This document shows, piece by piece, positions 26,236 to 34,827 of a stretch of 64,000 nucleotides of DNA. The position numbers and the translations under genes are program-made. A model generated the notes under the pieces. The model was not told where the DNA came from. It searched no databases and worked only from the letters and a program-made list of their open reading frames with translations. This DNA is from Bradyrhizobium sp. AZCC 2262 (GTDB taxonomy: Bacteria > Pseudomonadota > Alphaproteobacteria > Rhizobiales > Xanthobacteraceae): NCBI RefSeq assembly GCF_036924535.1, contig NZ_JAZHRT010000001.1:1-64000 (forward strand), written 5' to 3'. Position 1 is the first letter of the stretch, and every line of letters begins with the position of its first letter.

Positions 26236-26943
26236 ATGATCGACCTTCACTACTGGACCACGCCGAACGGCCACAAGATCACGATGTTCCTCGAGGAGAC
26301 CGGGCTTCCCTACAAGATATTCCCGGTCAACATCGGCAAGGGCGAACAGTTCACGCCGGAGTTTCTGGCGATTGCGCCCAACAACCGGATTCCCGCGATG
26401 GTCGATCATGAGCCGAAAGGCGGGGGCAAGCCGATCTCGATCTTCGAGTCGGGTGCGATGCTGCTGTATCTCGCCGAGAAGACCGGAAAGTTTCTGCCGG
26501 CGGATCTCTACAGGCGCTATGACGCGATCCAGTGGACGTTCTGGCAGATGGGCGGGCTCGGTCCGATGGCCGGGCAGAACCATCACTTCAGAAACTATGC
26601 GGTAGAAAAAATCAAATACGCCATTGATCGTTACGTGAACGAGACCAACCGGCTCTACGGCGTGCTCAACAAGCGCCTCGCCGATCGCGAATTCATCGCC
26701 GGCGACTATTCGATCGCCGACATGGCGAGCTATCCCTGGATCGTGCCCTACAAGAACCAGGAGCAGAATATCGACGACTTTCCGCATCTGAAGCGCTGGC
26801 TGGAAACCATCCGCGCCCGGCCGGCGACCGAGCGCGCCTATGCCAAGGCCAAAGAGGTCAATCCGAATTTCGGCCAGCCCGTCAATCGCACCGAGGAGGA
26901 ACGCAGGATCCTGTTCGGCCAGACCGCGGCGGTGGTGCGGTAG
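26236..26943 (+). CDS. Glutathione S-transferase, Nu-class (YfcG/YghU-like)
   Basis: 235 residues. The thioredoxin-like N-terminal domain starts IDLHYWTTPNGHKITMFLEE, where TTPNGHK is the Nu-class active-site signature; the cis-proline lies in NNRIPAMVD and the glutathione gamma-glutamyl site in FESGAMLLYLAEKTG. The helical C-terminal domain contains FIAGDYSIADMASYPWI. Nu-class enzymes act mainly as disulfide-bond reductases using glutathione. First of four GSTs in the window. Confidence 0.93.
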   Translation: MIDLHYWTTPNGHKITMFLEETGLPYKIFPVNIGKGEQFTPEFLAIAPNNRIPAMVDHEPKGGGKPISIFESGAMLLYLAEKTGKFLPADLYRRYDAIQWTFWQMGGLGPMAGQNHHFRNYAVEKIKYAIDRYVNETNRLYGVLNKRLADREFIAGDYSIADMASYPWIVPYKNQEQNIDDFPHLKRWLETIRARPATERAYAKAKEVNPNFGQPVNRTEEERRILFGQTAAVVR

Positions 26944-26961
26944 GCGAGCCGGTCTCTCCGC

Positions 26962-27081
26962 CGTCATTGCGAGCGCCAGCGAAGCAATCCATATTGCGGC
27001 TTAACGGATGGATGGATTGCTTCCGCCTTCACTCTTCGAGCTACGGCGGACAAGTCGTCGCTTGCGCTCCTCGCAATGACG
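26962..27081. repeat. REPIN-like repeat, GTCATTGCGAG family, copy 1
   Basis: Ends are CGTCATTGCGAGCG and CGCAATGACG in inverted orientation. In each half ATTGC pairs with GCAAT around a GCGAAGC-type core. The second copy is at 29063-29146. Lies between the two GST genes. Confidence 0.8.
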
Positions 27082-27116
27082 GCTAGGCTGGCGATCGTCT
27101 TCGGAATGGGTCTCAC

Positions 27117-27809
27117 ATGCCCCTCAAACTCTACGAACTCGTCGGCACTGATACATCCCGCCCGTTCAGCCCGTTCTGCTGGCGCACGCGCATGGCGCTG
27201 GCGCACAAGGGGTTGTCGGCGGAAACCATCCCGTGGTGCTTCACCGAGAAGACGGCGATCGCGCCGCATGGATCGGAAAAAGTGCCGGTGCTGCTCGATG
27301 GTGACAGCGCGGTCGTCGATTCCTGGACCATCGCCAACTATCTCGAGGACACCTATCCGGACCGGCCGTCGCTGTTCGGCGGCGAGGGCGGCCGCGCCAT
27401 GGCGCGGATGCTGAACTGGTGGGGCGACGGCGTGATCGGCGGTATGTTTCCGCTCATCATCGCCGACATCCCGCTCAACCTGAAGCCGGAGGACGCGGCC
27501 TATTTCCGCAAAAGCCGCGAGGCGCGTTTCGGCAGGCCGCTGGAAGAAATCATGGCGAGCCGCGACAAGGCCGTCGACGGTTTCCGCAAATCGCTCGACC
27601 CGTTGCGGCTGACATTGCGAACGCAGCCCTTCCTCGGCGGCACTGCTGCGAACTATGCGGACTATATCGTGTTCGGCGCATTCCAGTGGGCGCGGGTGGT
27701 CAGCCCGTTCAAGCTGCTGATGGAAGACGACCCGGTCTATGCCTGGCGCGGGCGGCTGCTCGACGCATTCGATGGGCTGGCGCGGAAGTCGCCAAGCTAT
27801 CACGGCTAG
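27117..27809 (+). CDS. Glutathione S-transferase family protein (LigE/beta-etherase-like)
   Basis: 230 residues. N-terminal thioredoxin-like domain with SRPFSPFCWRTRMALAHKG (Ser and Cys near the glutathione thiol), the cis-proline in KVPVLLDGD, and VDSWTIANYLEDTYPDRPSL in the gamma-glutamyl site. The SPFCWRTRMALAHKG pattern is close to LigE-type beta-etherases and related bacterial GSTs. Substrate uncertain. Separated from the Nu-class GST by a palindromic repeat. Confidence 0.88.
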   Translation: MPLKLYELVGTDTSRPFSPFCWRTRMALAHKGLSAETIPWCFTEKTAIAPHGSEKVPVLLDGDSAVVDSWTIANYLEDTYPDRPSLFGGEGGRAMARMLNWWGDGVIGGMFPLIIADIPLNLKPEDAAYFRKSREARFGRPLEEIMASRDKAVDGFRKSLDPLRLTLRTQPFLGGTAANYADYIVFGAFQWARVVSPFKLLMEDDPVYAWRGRLLDAFDGLARKSPSYHG

Positions 27810-28001
27810 CGTCGGCGCGGCGGCGTCGGCTTACGAAAGCAACGATGACGTTCGCCGGCGTAAATTGACAGGCAATGATTGCGCGACTGTGCGGCCTATC
27901 GCCGAGGCTGAAAATTAGTTCTATCCGATAACGATGTTAGCCGTGACGTAAAATGATGGCGTAGTCTTATTCCCCTTGGTGGCCGTTAGGGAAGGCGCGT
28001 C

Positions 28002-28178
28002 ATGACCGACTTTGAAGCCAAACTGGAGCGGTTTGAGTCTCGCGCTGCCGAATGCGATGTGATCAGCAGTCTGGCGGCGGACAGGACGAAGCGCGAGCTA
28101 TATTTGCGCCTCGGCCAGCGTTACCGCGAACTGGCCGACGACATGCGGGCGGTGATAGCGACCAAGAACGCCGCCTAG
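28002..28178 (+). CDS. Small helical protein, unknown function
   Basis: 58 residues starting MTDFEAKLERFESRAAECDV. It is wholly helical and charged, with RELYLRLGQRYRELADDMRA near the end. GGGAAGG lies about 9 bases before the ATG, and a rho-independent terminator follows the stop by 11 bases, which supports a real, separately transcribed small gene. No family recognised. Confidence 0.7.
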   Translation: MTDFEAKLERFESRAAECDVISSLAADRTKRELYLRLGQRYRELADDMRAVIATKNAA

Positions 28179-28188
28179 TCCGGCAGAG

Positions 28189-28228
28189 CCCCGTTCCGAT
28201 GGAATCGAAACGGGGTTTTGGATTTTTT
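28189..28228 (+). terminator. Rho-independent terminator
   Basis: CCCCGTTCCGAT pairs with ATCGAAACGGGG across a 3-base loop (one mismatch), followed by TTTTGGATTTTTT. It ends the small gene at 28002-28178. Confidence 0.85.
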
Positions 28229-28367
28229 GATTTGACGCGTTTTCTTGTCGCGAGCCGGTCTCCGCGTTAGCGCGGTCAACGCGCGACGGATCGATTGACA
28301 GCCGCGCGGCGGCTCGGCATCCTGATGCCGCTGCATGTAGGGCGCATCGGCTGTGGCCGAAGGGGCA

Positions 28368-29054
28368 ATGCCCACCTACGCGACGTCAACCGTAGCTGCG
28401 CCCATGCCCAATCTCGAAAACCTTCGCAAACAGGCCAAGCTCATCCTGCGCTGGCATCGTGACCGGCACTATCCGGTCGCTGCCCAGATCAGGTCGGGCC
28501 TGCCCCGCTTCAGCCGGATGACCGACCCTGAAATCCTGTCGTGCAGCTTCAAGCTGTGCGATGCGCAGGAACTGGTCGCGCGGCAGCATGGTTTTGAAAG
28601 CTGGCATGCGCTCAAGACAGGATTGTCCACCATGCCTGATCACGCAGACAAGCCCTCGACCACCAGAGTAGTTATCACCGCCGTCGAGCCGGAACTCTTC
28701 GTCACCAACATCGCCGCAACGTGTGATTTCTTCACCGGCAAGCTCGGCTTCACCGTCGCATTCACTTACGGCGAGCCGCCCTTCTATGCGCAGGTCATGC
28801 GCGACGGCGTCCGGCTCAACCTGCGCTGCGTCGAAGCGCCGCCAATCGACGGCGCGCTGCGCGATCGCGAGGAGTTACTTGCCGCTTCGCTGACGGTCGA
28901 TACCGCCGACGAGATCAAGCAGCTCTTCCTTGAATATCAGGCCGCGGGCGTAACCTTCTTCCAGACCCTGAGACGGGAGCCGTGGGGCGCCAGGGATTTC
29001 ATTGTGAAGGATCCGGACGGCAATCTGCTGCTATTTGCCGGGCCGGCGGAGTAG
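28368..29054 (+). CDS. Glyoxalase (VOC) superfamily protein with N-terminal helical module
   Basis: 228 residues from the ATG at 28368, which has GAAGGGG upstream; the methionine at 28404 (MPNLENLRKQAK) is an alternative start that fits the family better. Residues about 13-85 form a helical module seen in many glyoxalase-superfamily proteins (NLRKQAKLILRWHRDRHYPV, then HGFESWHALK). The VOC domain follows, with TNIAATCDFFTGKLGFTVAF and the ending FIVKDPDGNLLLFAG, whose last acidic residues often bind metal. Bleomycin/fosfomycin-type resistance or dioxygenase relatives exist; the activity is not assigned. Confidence 0.88.
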   Translation: MPTYATSTVAAPMPNLENLRKQAKLILRWHRDRHYPVAAQIRSGLPRFSRMTDPEILSCSFKLCDAQELVARQHGFESWHALKTGLSTMPDHADKPSTTRVVITAVEPELFVTNIAATCDFFTGKLGFTVAFTYGEPPFYAQVMRDGVRLNLRCVEAPPIDGALRDREELLAASLTVDTADEIKQLFLEYQAAGVTFFQTLRREPWGARDFIVKDPDGNLLLFAGPAE

Positions 29055-29062
29055 ATTTTTGC

Positions 29063-29146
29063 CGTCATTGCGAGGAGCGAAGCGACGAAGCAATCCATGT
29101 CTCCGCTTGTGGCGCGATGGATTGCTTCGCTTCGCTCGCAATGACG
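29063..29146. repeat. REPIN-like repeat, GTCATTGCGAG family, copy 2
   Basis: Starts CGTCATTGCGAGGAGC and ends GCTCGCAATGACG inverted. ATTGC...GCAAT hairpins form in both halves. Between the convergent glyoxalase-like and HAD genes. Confidence 0.85.
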
Positions 29147-29147
29147 G

Positions 29148-29837
29148 CTACTGCCTGCGGCGTCCAAATTCGCCACGCTCCCGCAGCATCGCCAGGACTG
29201 CATTCAGGTCGGGCAGCACGGCAGCACATTTTGCGCGTGTCTCGTCGGTCGGCGGCGCCATGTCCGGCACCATGATGGTGATCGCGCCGGCGGCGTGGGA
29301 GGCGGCCACGCCGTGATTTGAATCTTCGACCGCGATGCAGACTTGCGGCGCGAAGCCAAGGCGTCTCGCGGCGAGGAGATAGAGGTCCGGGCTCGGCTTG
29401 CCGCGCGTCACGTCGTCGAGCGTCAGGATGGTGTCGAAGTGCGAGCGGATTCCGGCGAGTGATAGATTGCGTTCGGCGGAACTGCGCGTCGACGAGGTCA
29501 CGATCGCTATCGGGCAATCGGCGGCGGCGAGCCCGTCGAGCAGTTCCAGCGTGCCGGGCTTGAGCGGCAGGCCGGCCTCCATGAATTTGTCGCGATTAAC
29601 GAGGAAGGCGCGGTTGATCTCGGCGAGCGGAAAGGTCTCGCCATAGCGATCGAGCAGCATGGCCTCGCAGGCCGGCCCGGGAAGGCCGACCATGGCGTGG
29701 CCGAGCGCAACGGCGTCATCGGTGTAGCCGCTGGCATTGAGCGCGGCGACGAGGCTGTTGAAATAGACTTTCTCGGTGTCGAGCAGCGTGCCGTCCATGT
29801 CGAGCAGGACGGCGCTGACGTTCCATCTGTAGGTCAC
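29148..29837 (-). CDS. HAD family hydrolase (phosphoglycolate phosphatase/beta-phosphoglucomutase-like)
   Basis: 229 residues from a GTG at 29837 that overlaps the stop of the CWC gene (GTGA). HAD motif I is VLLDMDGTLLDTEKVY with both aspartates, motif II is IVTSSTRSS, the motif III lysine lies in RGKPSPDLYLLAA and motif IV is CIAVEDSNHGVAAS. The helical cap (about residues 20-85) makes this a subfamily IA member acting on small phosphorylated molecules. Translation is probably coupled to the CWC gene. Confidence 0.9.
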   Translation of the reverse strand: MTYRWNVSAVLLDMDGTLLDTEKVYFNSLVAALNASGYTDDAVALGHAMVGLPGPACEAMLLDRYGETFPLAEINRAFLVNRDKFMEAGLPLKPGTLELLDGLAAADCPIAIVTSSTRSSAERNLSLAGIRSHFDTILTLDDVTRGKPSPDLYLLAARRLGFAPQVCIAVEDSNHGVAASHAAGAITIMVPDMAPPTDETRAKCAAVLPDLNAVLAMLRERGEFGRRRQ

Positions 29838-30037
29838 GTTACACCTGCGCCCGCGCGCTGTTCCCCCAGCTTGCGCAGGCAGTTTGGGCAGAGACAATCG
29901 CCGCCGTCTGCGGGCATCGGCAGGCGGAACGCTTCTTCGGAACACCAGCACGGCCCCGACAGGCTGCAATTGAATTCAGCGCCGCAAGCAGCGCAGGCGA
30001 GGCGGTGCGTGGGTGCATTTTCCAAACGATTTGTCAT
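29834..30037 (-). CDS. Cysteine-rich CWC family protein
   Basis: 67 residues from the ATG at 30037. Nine cysteines include CAACGAEFNC, GPCWCSEE and DCLCPNCL, the pattern of the small Cys-rich CWC family, which probably binds zinc. Function unknown. The stop overlaps the HAD start by 4 bases. The longer frame to 30328 would run into the divergent DUF1800 gene. Confidence 0.82.
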   Translation of the reverse strand: MTNRLENAPTHRLACAACGAEFNCSLSGPCWCSEEAFRLPMPADGGDCLCPNCLRKLGEQRAGAGVT

Positions 30038-30140
30038 CAATGAGGCCGCATCCTGACGCGGAATTAATCCCGGGTTCACATCGAAGCGCGTTATACTCCG
30101 TGAGCCACTATACGCCTGTGAAAATTCCAAGGGAAATCCG

Positions 30141-31718
30141 ATGGCCCGCGATTCGCAAGTAGCCCTTGTTGCGCTCCATCGCTTCGGACTGGGCGCGCGT
30201 GGCGGGGCCTCCGGCGATTTTCTCAACGCGGCCTCCGATCCGCGCGGCTTCGTCAAGGCCGAACTCGCCCGTCCCAATGGCGTGCTGCTCGAAGTGCCGG
30301 GATTGCAGTCGACGGCAGCGCTCGGCAAGGCCGTGTTCGACTATCAGTTTGAGATTCAGCAGGCGCGCGATGCCGCCGCGAAGTCGGCGGCGCCCGCGAC
30401 CGAAGGTCAGTCGCCGCCGGATGCGAAGGCGCAGCGGCGAAACCTTTCGCTCAACAGCATCGCCATGGAGTTGGCACCCAAGGACTTGGCAGCCAAAGAA
30501 CCGTCAAAGGAACAACCGGCCAAGCCGCCGGAAAATCCCAATGCGGCCATGGCGCCCACCGAAGCGATGCGGCCGAATGCGCCGAAGCCACCGCCGGCGC
30601 CGCTCAACATCATCCAGAAAACCTTTCGCGCCGAGGCGCTGGCGCGGCTGCAGCGGGCGGTGATCGCCGATTGCGGATTCACCGAACGGCTGGTGGTGTT
30701 CTGGGCCAATCATTTCTGCATCTCCGCCAACAAGGGCGGGCCGGCGCGGATGTGGGCCGGCTCGTTCGAGCGCGAGGCGATTCGCCCGCACGTGCTCGGG
30801 CGCTTCGCCGACATGCTGAAGGCGGTGGAGCAGCACCCGGCGATGCTGTTCTTTCTCGACAATCAGCAATCGCTGGGCCCGGATTCGCGCGCCGGAAGAA
30901 ACCGCAACCGCGGACTGAACGAAAACCTCGCCCGCGAAATCATGGAATTGCATACGCTCGGCGTCGGCGGCGGCTATACCCAGGCGGATGTGACGTCGCT
31001 GGCGAACGTCATCACGGGCTGGACCTATGCGGGGAGGCTCGGGCAATTGGGGGCGCCCGGCACCTTCGTGTTCAACGCCAATGCGCATCAGCCGGGCGCG
31101 CAGCGGGTGATGGGAAAAATCTACGACGCTCCTGACGTGACGCAGGGCGAGGCGGTGCTGGTGGATCTCGCGCGCCATCCGTCGACCGCAAAATTCATCG
31201 CCGGAAAATTCGCGCGTCACTTCGTGGCCGACGATCCGCCACCGGCCCTGGTGGCGCGGCTCGCCGACGTCTTCACAAAAACCGACGGCGATCTGAAGGC
31301 GCTGGCGACGGCGCTGGCGGATTCCGACGACGCCTGGAAGGCGCCGCTTTCCAAGATGCGCTCGCCTTACGAATTCCTGGTGGCGTCGGGCCGGTTGCTC
31401 GCGCAAATTCCGAACGATCCCGGCCGTTATCTCGGCGCTCTCAACACGCTGGGCCAGCCATTATGGTCGCCGGCCGGGCCGAACGGTTTTCCCGATAGCA
31501 ACGCGGCCTGGGCGGCGCCGGAAGGCATGAAACTGCGGCTCGATATATCAGCGCAGATCGCCTCTCGGCTCGCCGACGGCGTCGATCCGCGCGACCTGCT
31601 CGAACTCATTGCGGCGGACGCGGCGTCATCGGAGACGCGGCGAACCATCGAGCGCGCGGAATCGCGGCAGCAGGCGCTGGCGCTGCTGTTGATGTCGCCG
31701 GAATTCCAGAGGAGATGA
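30141..31718 (+). CDS. DUF1800 domain-containing protein
   Basis: 525 residues. Starts MARDSQVALVALHRFGLGAR, then a Pro/Ala/Lys-rich low-complexity insertion (about residues 80-155). The DUF1800 core shows ERLVVFWANHFCIS, GLNENLAREIMELHTLGVGG and the haem-free, His-rich block ending HFVADDPPPALVARL. DUF1800 proteins are widespread, usually exported and nearly always paired with a DUF1501 protein; their biochemical role is unknown. The next gene overlaps its stop (ATGA), so the two are coupled. Confidence 0.92.
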   Translation: MARDSQVALVALHRFGLGARGGASGDFLNAASDPRGFVKAELARPNGVLLEVPGLQSTAALGKAVFDYQFEIQQARDAAAKSAAPATEGQSPPDAKAQRRNLSLNSIAMELAPKDLAAKEPSKEQPAKPPENPNAAMAPTEAMRPNAPKPPPAPLNIIQKTFRAEALARLQRAVIADCGFTERLVVFWANHFCISANKGGPARMWAGSFEREAIRPHVLGRFADMLKAVEQHPAMLFFLDNQQSLGPDSRAGRNRNRGLNENLAREIMELHTLGVGGGYTQADVTSLANVITGWTYAGRLGQLGAPGTFVFNANAHQPGAQRVMGKIYDAPDVTQGEAVLVDLARHPSTAKFIAGKFARHFVADDPPPALVARLADVFTKTDGDLKALATALADSDDAWKAPLSKMRSPYEFLVASGRLLAQIPNDPGRYLGALNTLGQPLWSPAGPNGFPDSNAAWAAPEGMKLRLDISAQIASRLADGVDPRDLLELIAADAASSETRRTIERAESRQQALALLLMSPEFQRR

Positions 31719-32959
31719 CGTCCATGGAAACGACAATGGATTGCTGCGAAGACATGCGATCGCCGGCGACGTCGCGGCGCGCGGTGTTGCTCGGCGGCGC
31801 CTCTTTTGCGGCATGGGCCTATTTGCCGAAATTCGCCCGCGCCGCCGACGGCCGGGATCCACGGCTGGTGGTCGTGATCCTGCGCGGCGCGCTGGATGGA
31901 CTCGCCACCGTCGCGCCGACTGGCGATCCTGACTATGCCGGCCTGCATGGTTCGATCGCGTTGTCGTCGAGCGGCCCGAACGCGGCGTTGCCGCTGGACT
32001 CGTTTTTCGCGCTGCATCCGGCGATGCCGGAATTTGCGCGGATGTATCGCGAGAAGAAGGCTGCGGTAATTCACGCGGTGGCGACGTCGTACCGCGACCG
32101 TTCGCATTTCGACGGGCAGGACGTGCTCGAAAGCGGCTTTACGGGGCCGGGCCGGGTGCAGTCCGGCTGGCTCAACCGCGCGCTGGAAGGTCTGCCGAAA
32201 GGTGAGCGGGTGACGAGCGCGCTCGCGGTCGGCCCGACCACGCCGCTGGTGCTGCGCGGAGCCGCGCAAACCGTCGGCTGGGCGCCGGTCGCGCTGCCGC
32301 AGGCTGCGGAAGATACCGCGATGCGGCTGGTCGAGCTTTACCAACACCGCGATCCCGCGCTGGCGAGCGCGTTGAAGCAGGGCCTCGCACTCGACAAGGC
32401 CGCGCAAGGCGACGACATGAAGCCCAAGCCGGGCATCAATGGCGTCGGCGCGATGCGGCTGGTGGCACGCGGCGCCGCAAAGCTGATGGCCGCCGACGAC
32501 GGCCCCCGCATCGGCGCGCTTGCCTTCGACGGCTGGGATACCCATGCCAATGAGGGCGGACCTGTAGGGCGGCTGGCGCAACTGCTCGGCGGCCTCGACG
32601 GCGCATTGGCGGAATTCGAAACCGGGCTGGGGCCACGCTGGCGCGACACCGTGATCGTGGTCGCCACCGAATTCGGCCGCACCGCACGCGTCAACGGCAC
32701 GCAAGGCACCGACCACGGCACCGGCACCATCGCACTGCTCGCCGGTGGCGCAGTGAAAGGCGGGCGCGTGATCGCGGACTGGCCGGGGCTGAAGCCCGCC
32801 AATCTCTATCAGGGCCGCGATCTTGCGCCGACCACGGATCTGCGCGCGGTGATGAAGGGCGTGCTGAAGGATCAGTTCGGGCTGGCGGAGCGGGTGCTGA
32901 CGGAGAGTGTGTTTCCCGACAGTGCTGCATTGAAGCCGATGCAGGGATTGGTGGGGTAG
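31715..32959 (+). CDS. DUF1501 domain-containing protein, Tat-exported
   Basis: 414 residues. A twin-arginine signal reads TSRRAVLLGGASFAAWAYL with a cleavage-like RAADG after it, so export as a folded protein is likely. The core resembles the alkaline phosphatase/sulfatase superfamily: VILRGALDGLATVAP, a DRSHFDGQDVLESG metal-like block, FDGWDTHANEGG and the ending TEFGRTARVNGTQGTDHGTG. The ATG overlaps the DUF1800 stop. Later methionines (31724, 31736) are possible starts. Confidence 0.92.
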   Translation: MTSMETTMDCCEDMRSPATSRRAVLLGGASFAAWAYLPKFARAADGRDPRLVVVILRGALDGLATVAPTGDPDYAGLHGSIALSSSGPNAALPLDSFFALHPAMPEFARMYREKKAAVIHAVATSYRDRSHFDGQDVLESGFTGPGRVQSGWLNRALEGLPKGERVTSALAVGPTTPLVLRGAAQTVGWAPVALPQAAEDTAMRLVELYQHRDPALASALKQGLALDKAAQGDDMKPKPGINGVGAMRLVARGAAKLMAADDGPRIGALAFDGWDTHANEGGPVGRLAQLLGGLDGALAEFETGLGPRWRDTVIVVATEFGRTARVNGTQGTDHGTGTIALLAGGAVKGGRVIADWPGLKPANLYQGRDLAPTTDLRAVMKGVLKDQFGLAERVLTESVFPDSAALKPMQGLVG

Positions 32960-32979
32960 GTGCCAGCTTCAATGAAAGT

Positions 32980-33111
32980 GTCGTCCCTGCCTAGTGCGCA
33001 ATTGCGCACGGGCGCAGGGACCCATTACCACAGGCCTTCGTGGTAAAGTGTTGGCTACCGCAGCACATCGATGGATCACGCGGTATGGGTCCCTGCGTTC
33101 GCAGGGACGAC
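32980..33111. repeat. REPIN-like repeat, GTCGTCCCTGCG family, copy B (left of GIY-YIG gene)
   Basis: 132 bases. The right end is a perfect copy of the family end (ATGGGTCCCTGCG, hairpin, GGGACGAC). The left arm starts GTCGTCCCTGC but holds an extra inner palindrome (GTGCGCAATTGCGCAC) before GCAGGGACCCAT. It ends 17 bases before the GIY-YIG start codon. Confidence 0.9.
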
Positions 33112-33128
33112 AACAATTGCGATTGCGC

Positions 33129-33410
33129 ATGTATTACGTTTACATCCTCGCGAGCCGGCGGCATGGGACCCTGTATATCGGGGTGACCAATTCGCTTTCG
33201 AAACGGATGGAGCAGCATCGCAACGGCGAAGGCTCATCGTTCGTCAAAACCTATGGCGTTTATCGGCTGGTTTATGTCGAGGCGTTCGAGCGGCCGGATG
33301 AAGCGATTGCCCGTGAAAAACAGCTCAAGCGCTGGAAGCGGGACTGGAAGATCGAACTAATCGAGCGCGAGAATCTGGAATGGCGCGATCTCAGCGATCT
33401 GATTGTTTAA
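33129..33410 (+). CDS. GIY-YIG nuclease family protein
   Basis: 93 residues from the ATG at 33129. It is a single-domain COG2827-type GIY-YIG fold: MYYVYILAS and LYIGVTN provide the two tyrosines, the catalytic arginine is in SKRMEQHRNG, a further tyrosine in FVKTYGVYRL and the metal-binding glutamate in AIAREKQLKRW. All key residues are present, so it should be able to cut DNA. It has no clear ribosome site, and its upstream region is the end of repeat copy B. Repeat copy C starts 21 bases after the stop. Confidence 0.93.
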   Translation: MYYVYILASRRHGTLYIGVTNSLSKRMEQHRNGEGSSFVKTYGVYRLVYVEAFERPDEAIAREKQLKRWKRDWKIELIERENLEWRDLSDLIV

Positions 33411-33431
33411 AGGAAGCCGACTCTCTCTCCC

Positions 33432-33599
33432 GTCGTCCCTGCGAACGCAGGGACCCATACGCCGCGGCCGGCGTGAGGGCACAGTGGGAGACGGCTTCGG
33501 TTCCGCAAGCGACAACGGGTGTTGGGCAACGCAGAGCGTCAGCGACCGCGCGCCCTCGATAGATCACGCGGTATGGGTCCCTGCGTTCGCAGGGACGAC
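33432..33599. repeat. REPIN-like repeat, GTCGTCCCTGCG family, copy C (right of GIY-YIG gene)
   Basis: 168 bases with perfect 28-base inverted ends identical to those of copy A. The inner right flank GATAGATCACGCGG is also shared with copy A, while the centre differs. It ends 3 bases before the stop codon of the aldo/keto reductase gene, so it has landed tightly between genes. Confidence 0.92.
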
Positions 33600-33602
33600 A
33601 AC

Positions 33603-34541
33603 CTATCTCGTAATCCCGTCGATCTCCGCCAGTTCCTCCGCGCTCAGCGTCCAGCCGATGGCTTTCACGTTCTGCTCGACCTGTTCGACGCGGGTGGCGC
33701 CGGCGATGACGCTTGAGACTTGCGGGCGGGAGGCGAGCCAGGAGAAGGCGAGTTCGAGCATGGTGTGGCCGCGGGCTTGCGCGAATGCCTGCAGCTGTTC
33801 GACGATGTCCTCGTTGCGCGCCGTGACGTAGCGGTCCTTCAGCGCGGGTGCTTTCGCAAAGCGGGTGTCGTCGGGGACGGCGGCGCCGCGCTTGTATTTG
33901 CCGGTGAGGAGCCCGCTCGCGAGCGGGAAGAACGGCAGCAGACCGAGTTTGTATTCCGTTGCTGCCGGCAGCAGATCCTTTTCGATGCCGCGCACCACGA
34001 GGCTGTATTCGTCCTGGCAGGAAACGAAGCGGCTGACGTTCATCTGCCGCGCCATCATTTCCGCTTCCGCGATGCGCCAGGCCGGAAAATTCGAATTGCC
34101 GATGTAGCGGACCTTGCCCTGGCGGACGAGATCGTCGAGCGCGCGCAGCGTCTCTTCCATCGGCGTCAGGGGATCGTAATCATGCTGCTGGTAGAGATCG
34201 ATATAGTCGGTCTTCAGCCGCGTCAGGCTGGCCTCGACGGCGGACATGATGTAGCGGCGCGAGGCGCCCTGCTTGGTGCCGTCGGTTGCCATCGGTTTGG
34301 AATATTTCGTCGCCAGCACGATGTCCTTGCGGCGGTCGCCGAGCACGGTGCCCAGCACGGTCTCGGAGCCGCCCATGCCGGCATAGATGTCGGCGGTGTC
34401 GAACAGGGTGATGCCGAGGTCGATCGCCTTGTGGATCACCTTGCGCGAGGTTTCGAGATCGGTGCGCTGGCCAAAGTTGTTGCAGCCGAGGCCGACGGCG
34501 GAAACGCGCAGGCCGGAGCCGCCGAGGTTGCGAATTTGCAT
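33603..34541 (-). CDS. Aldo/keto reductase
   Basis: 312 residues from the ATG at 34541 (MQIRNLGGSGLRVSAVGLG). The TIM-barrel catalytic tetrad can be traced: Asp in FDTADIYAG, Tyr in the same block, Lys in VLATKYSKP and His in YQQHDYDPLTP. NADPH-binding blocks are PFFPLASGLLTGKY near residue 210 and VIAGATRVEQVEQN near the C-terminus. Reduces aldehydes or ketones with NADPH; substrate unknown. Confidence 0.93.
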   Translation of the reverse strand: MQIRNLGGSGLRVSAVGLGCNNFGQRTDLETSRKVIHKAIDLGITLFDTADIYAGMGGSETVLGTVLGDRRKDIVLATKYSKPMATDGTKQGASRRYIMSAVEASLTRLKTDYIDLYQQHDYDPLTPMEETLRALDDLVRQGKVRYIGNSNFPAWRIAEAEMMARQMNVSRFVSCQDEYSLVVRGIEKDLLPAATEYKLGLLPFFPLASGLLTGKYKRGAAVPDDTRFAKAPALKDRYVTARNEDIVEQLQAFAQARGHTMLELAFSWLASRPQVSSVIAGATRVEQVEQNVKAIGWTLSAEELAEIDGITR

Positions 34542-34827
34542 GGATCGATCCTGTGGGAAGCACGCGGGGAGAGGGGCCATCATTGTGGCCCGCGCGGCTA
34601 CGACCCGCAAGCAGCGGTGCTATCGGCCTTTATGCTTGGCAGCCATGCGGCACAAAAAGATGCGGCCCCGGTCAGACGCGGCGACTGACGGGGGCCGCTT
34701 GGGGCGCGTGATCTGAGACGGGGGGCCTGATCAGACGCGGGTGCAACCTAGCCGCGCTATGTTACGCCGCCGTGACAACCGGACTTATCCACAGCCCGCC
34801 TGATGGGGCCGTTTTCACAAAAGCGTG

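Noticed and set aside
26236..27809. A dedicated lignin-ether degradation cluster, from the LigE-like GST
   Set aside because: No ligD, ligF, ligG or other aromatic pathway genes are present; the GST family is broad.
32980..33599. Direct and inverted repeats as a possible CRISPR array
   Set aside because: The units are inverted hairpin pairs flanking a gene, not short direct repeats with regular spacers.
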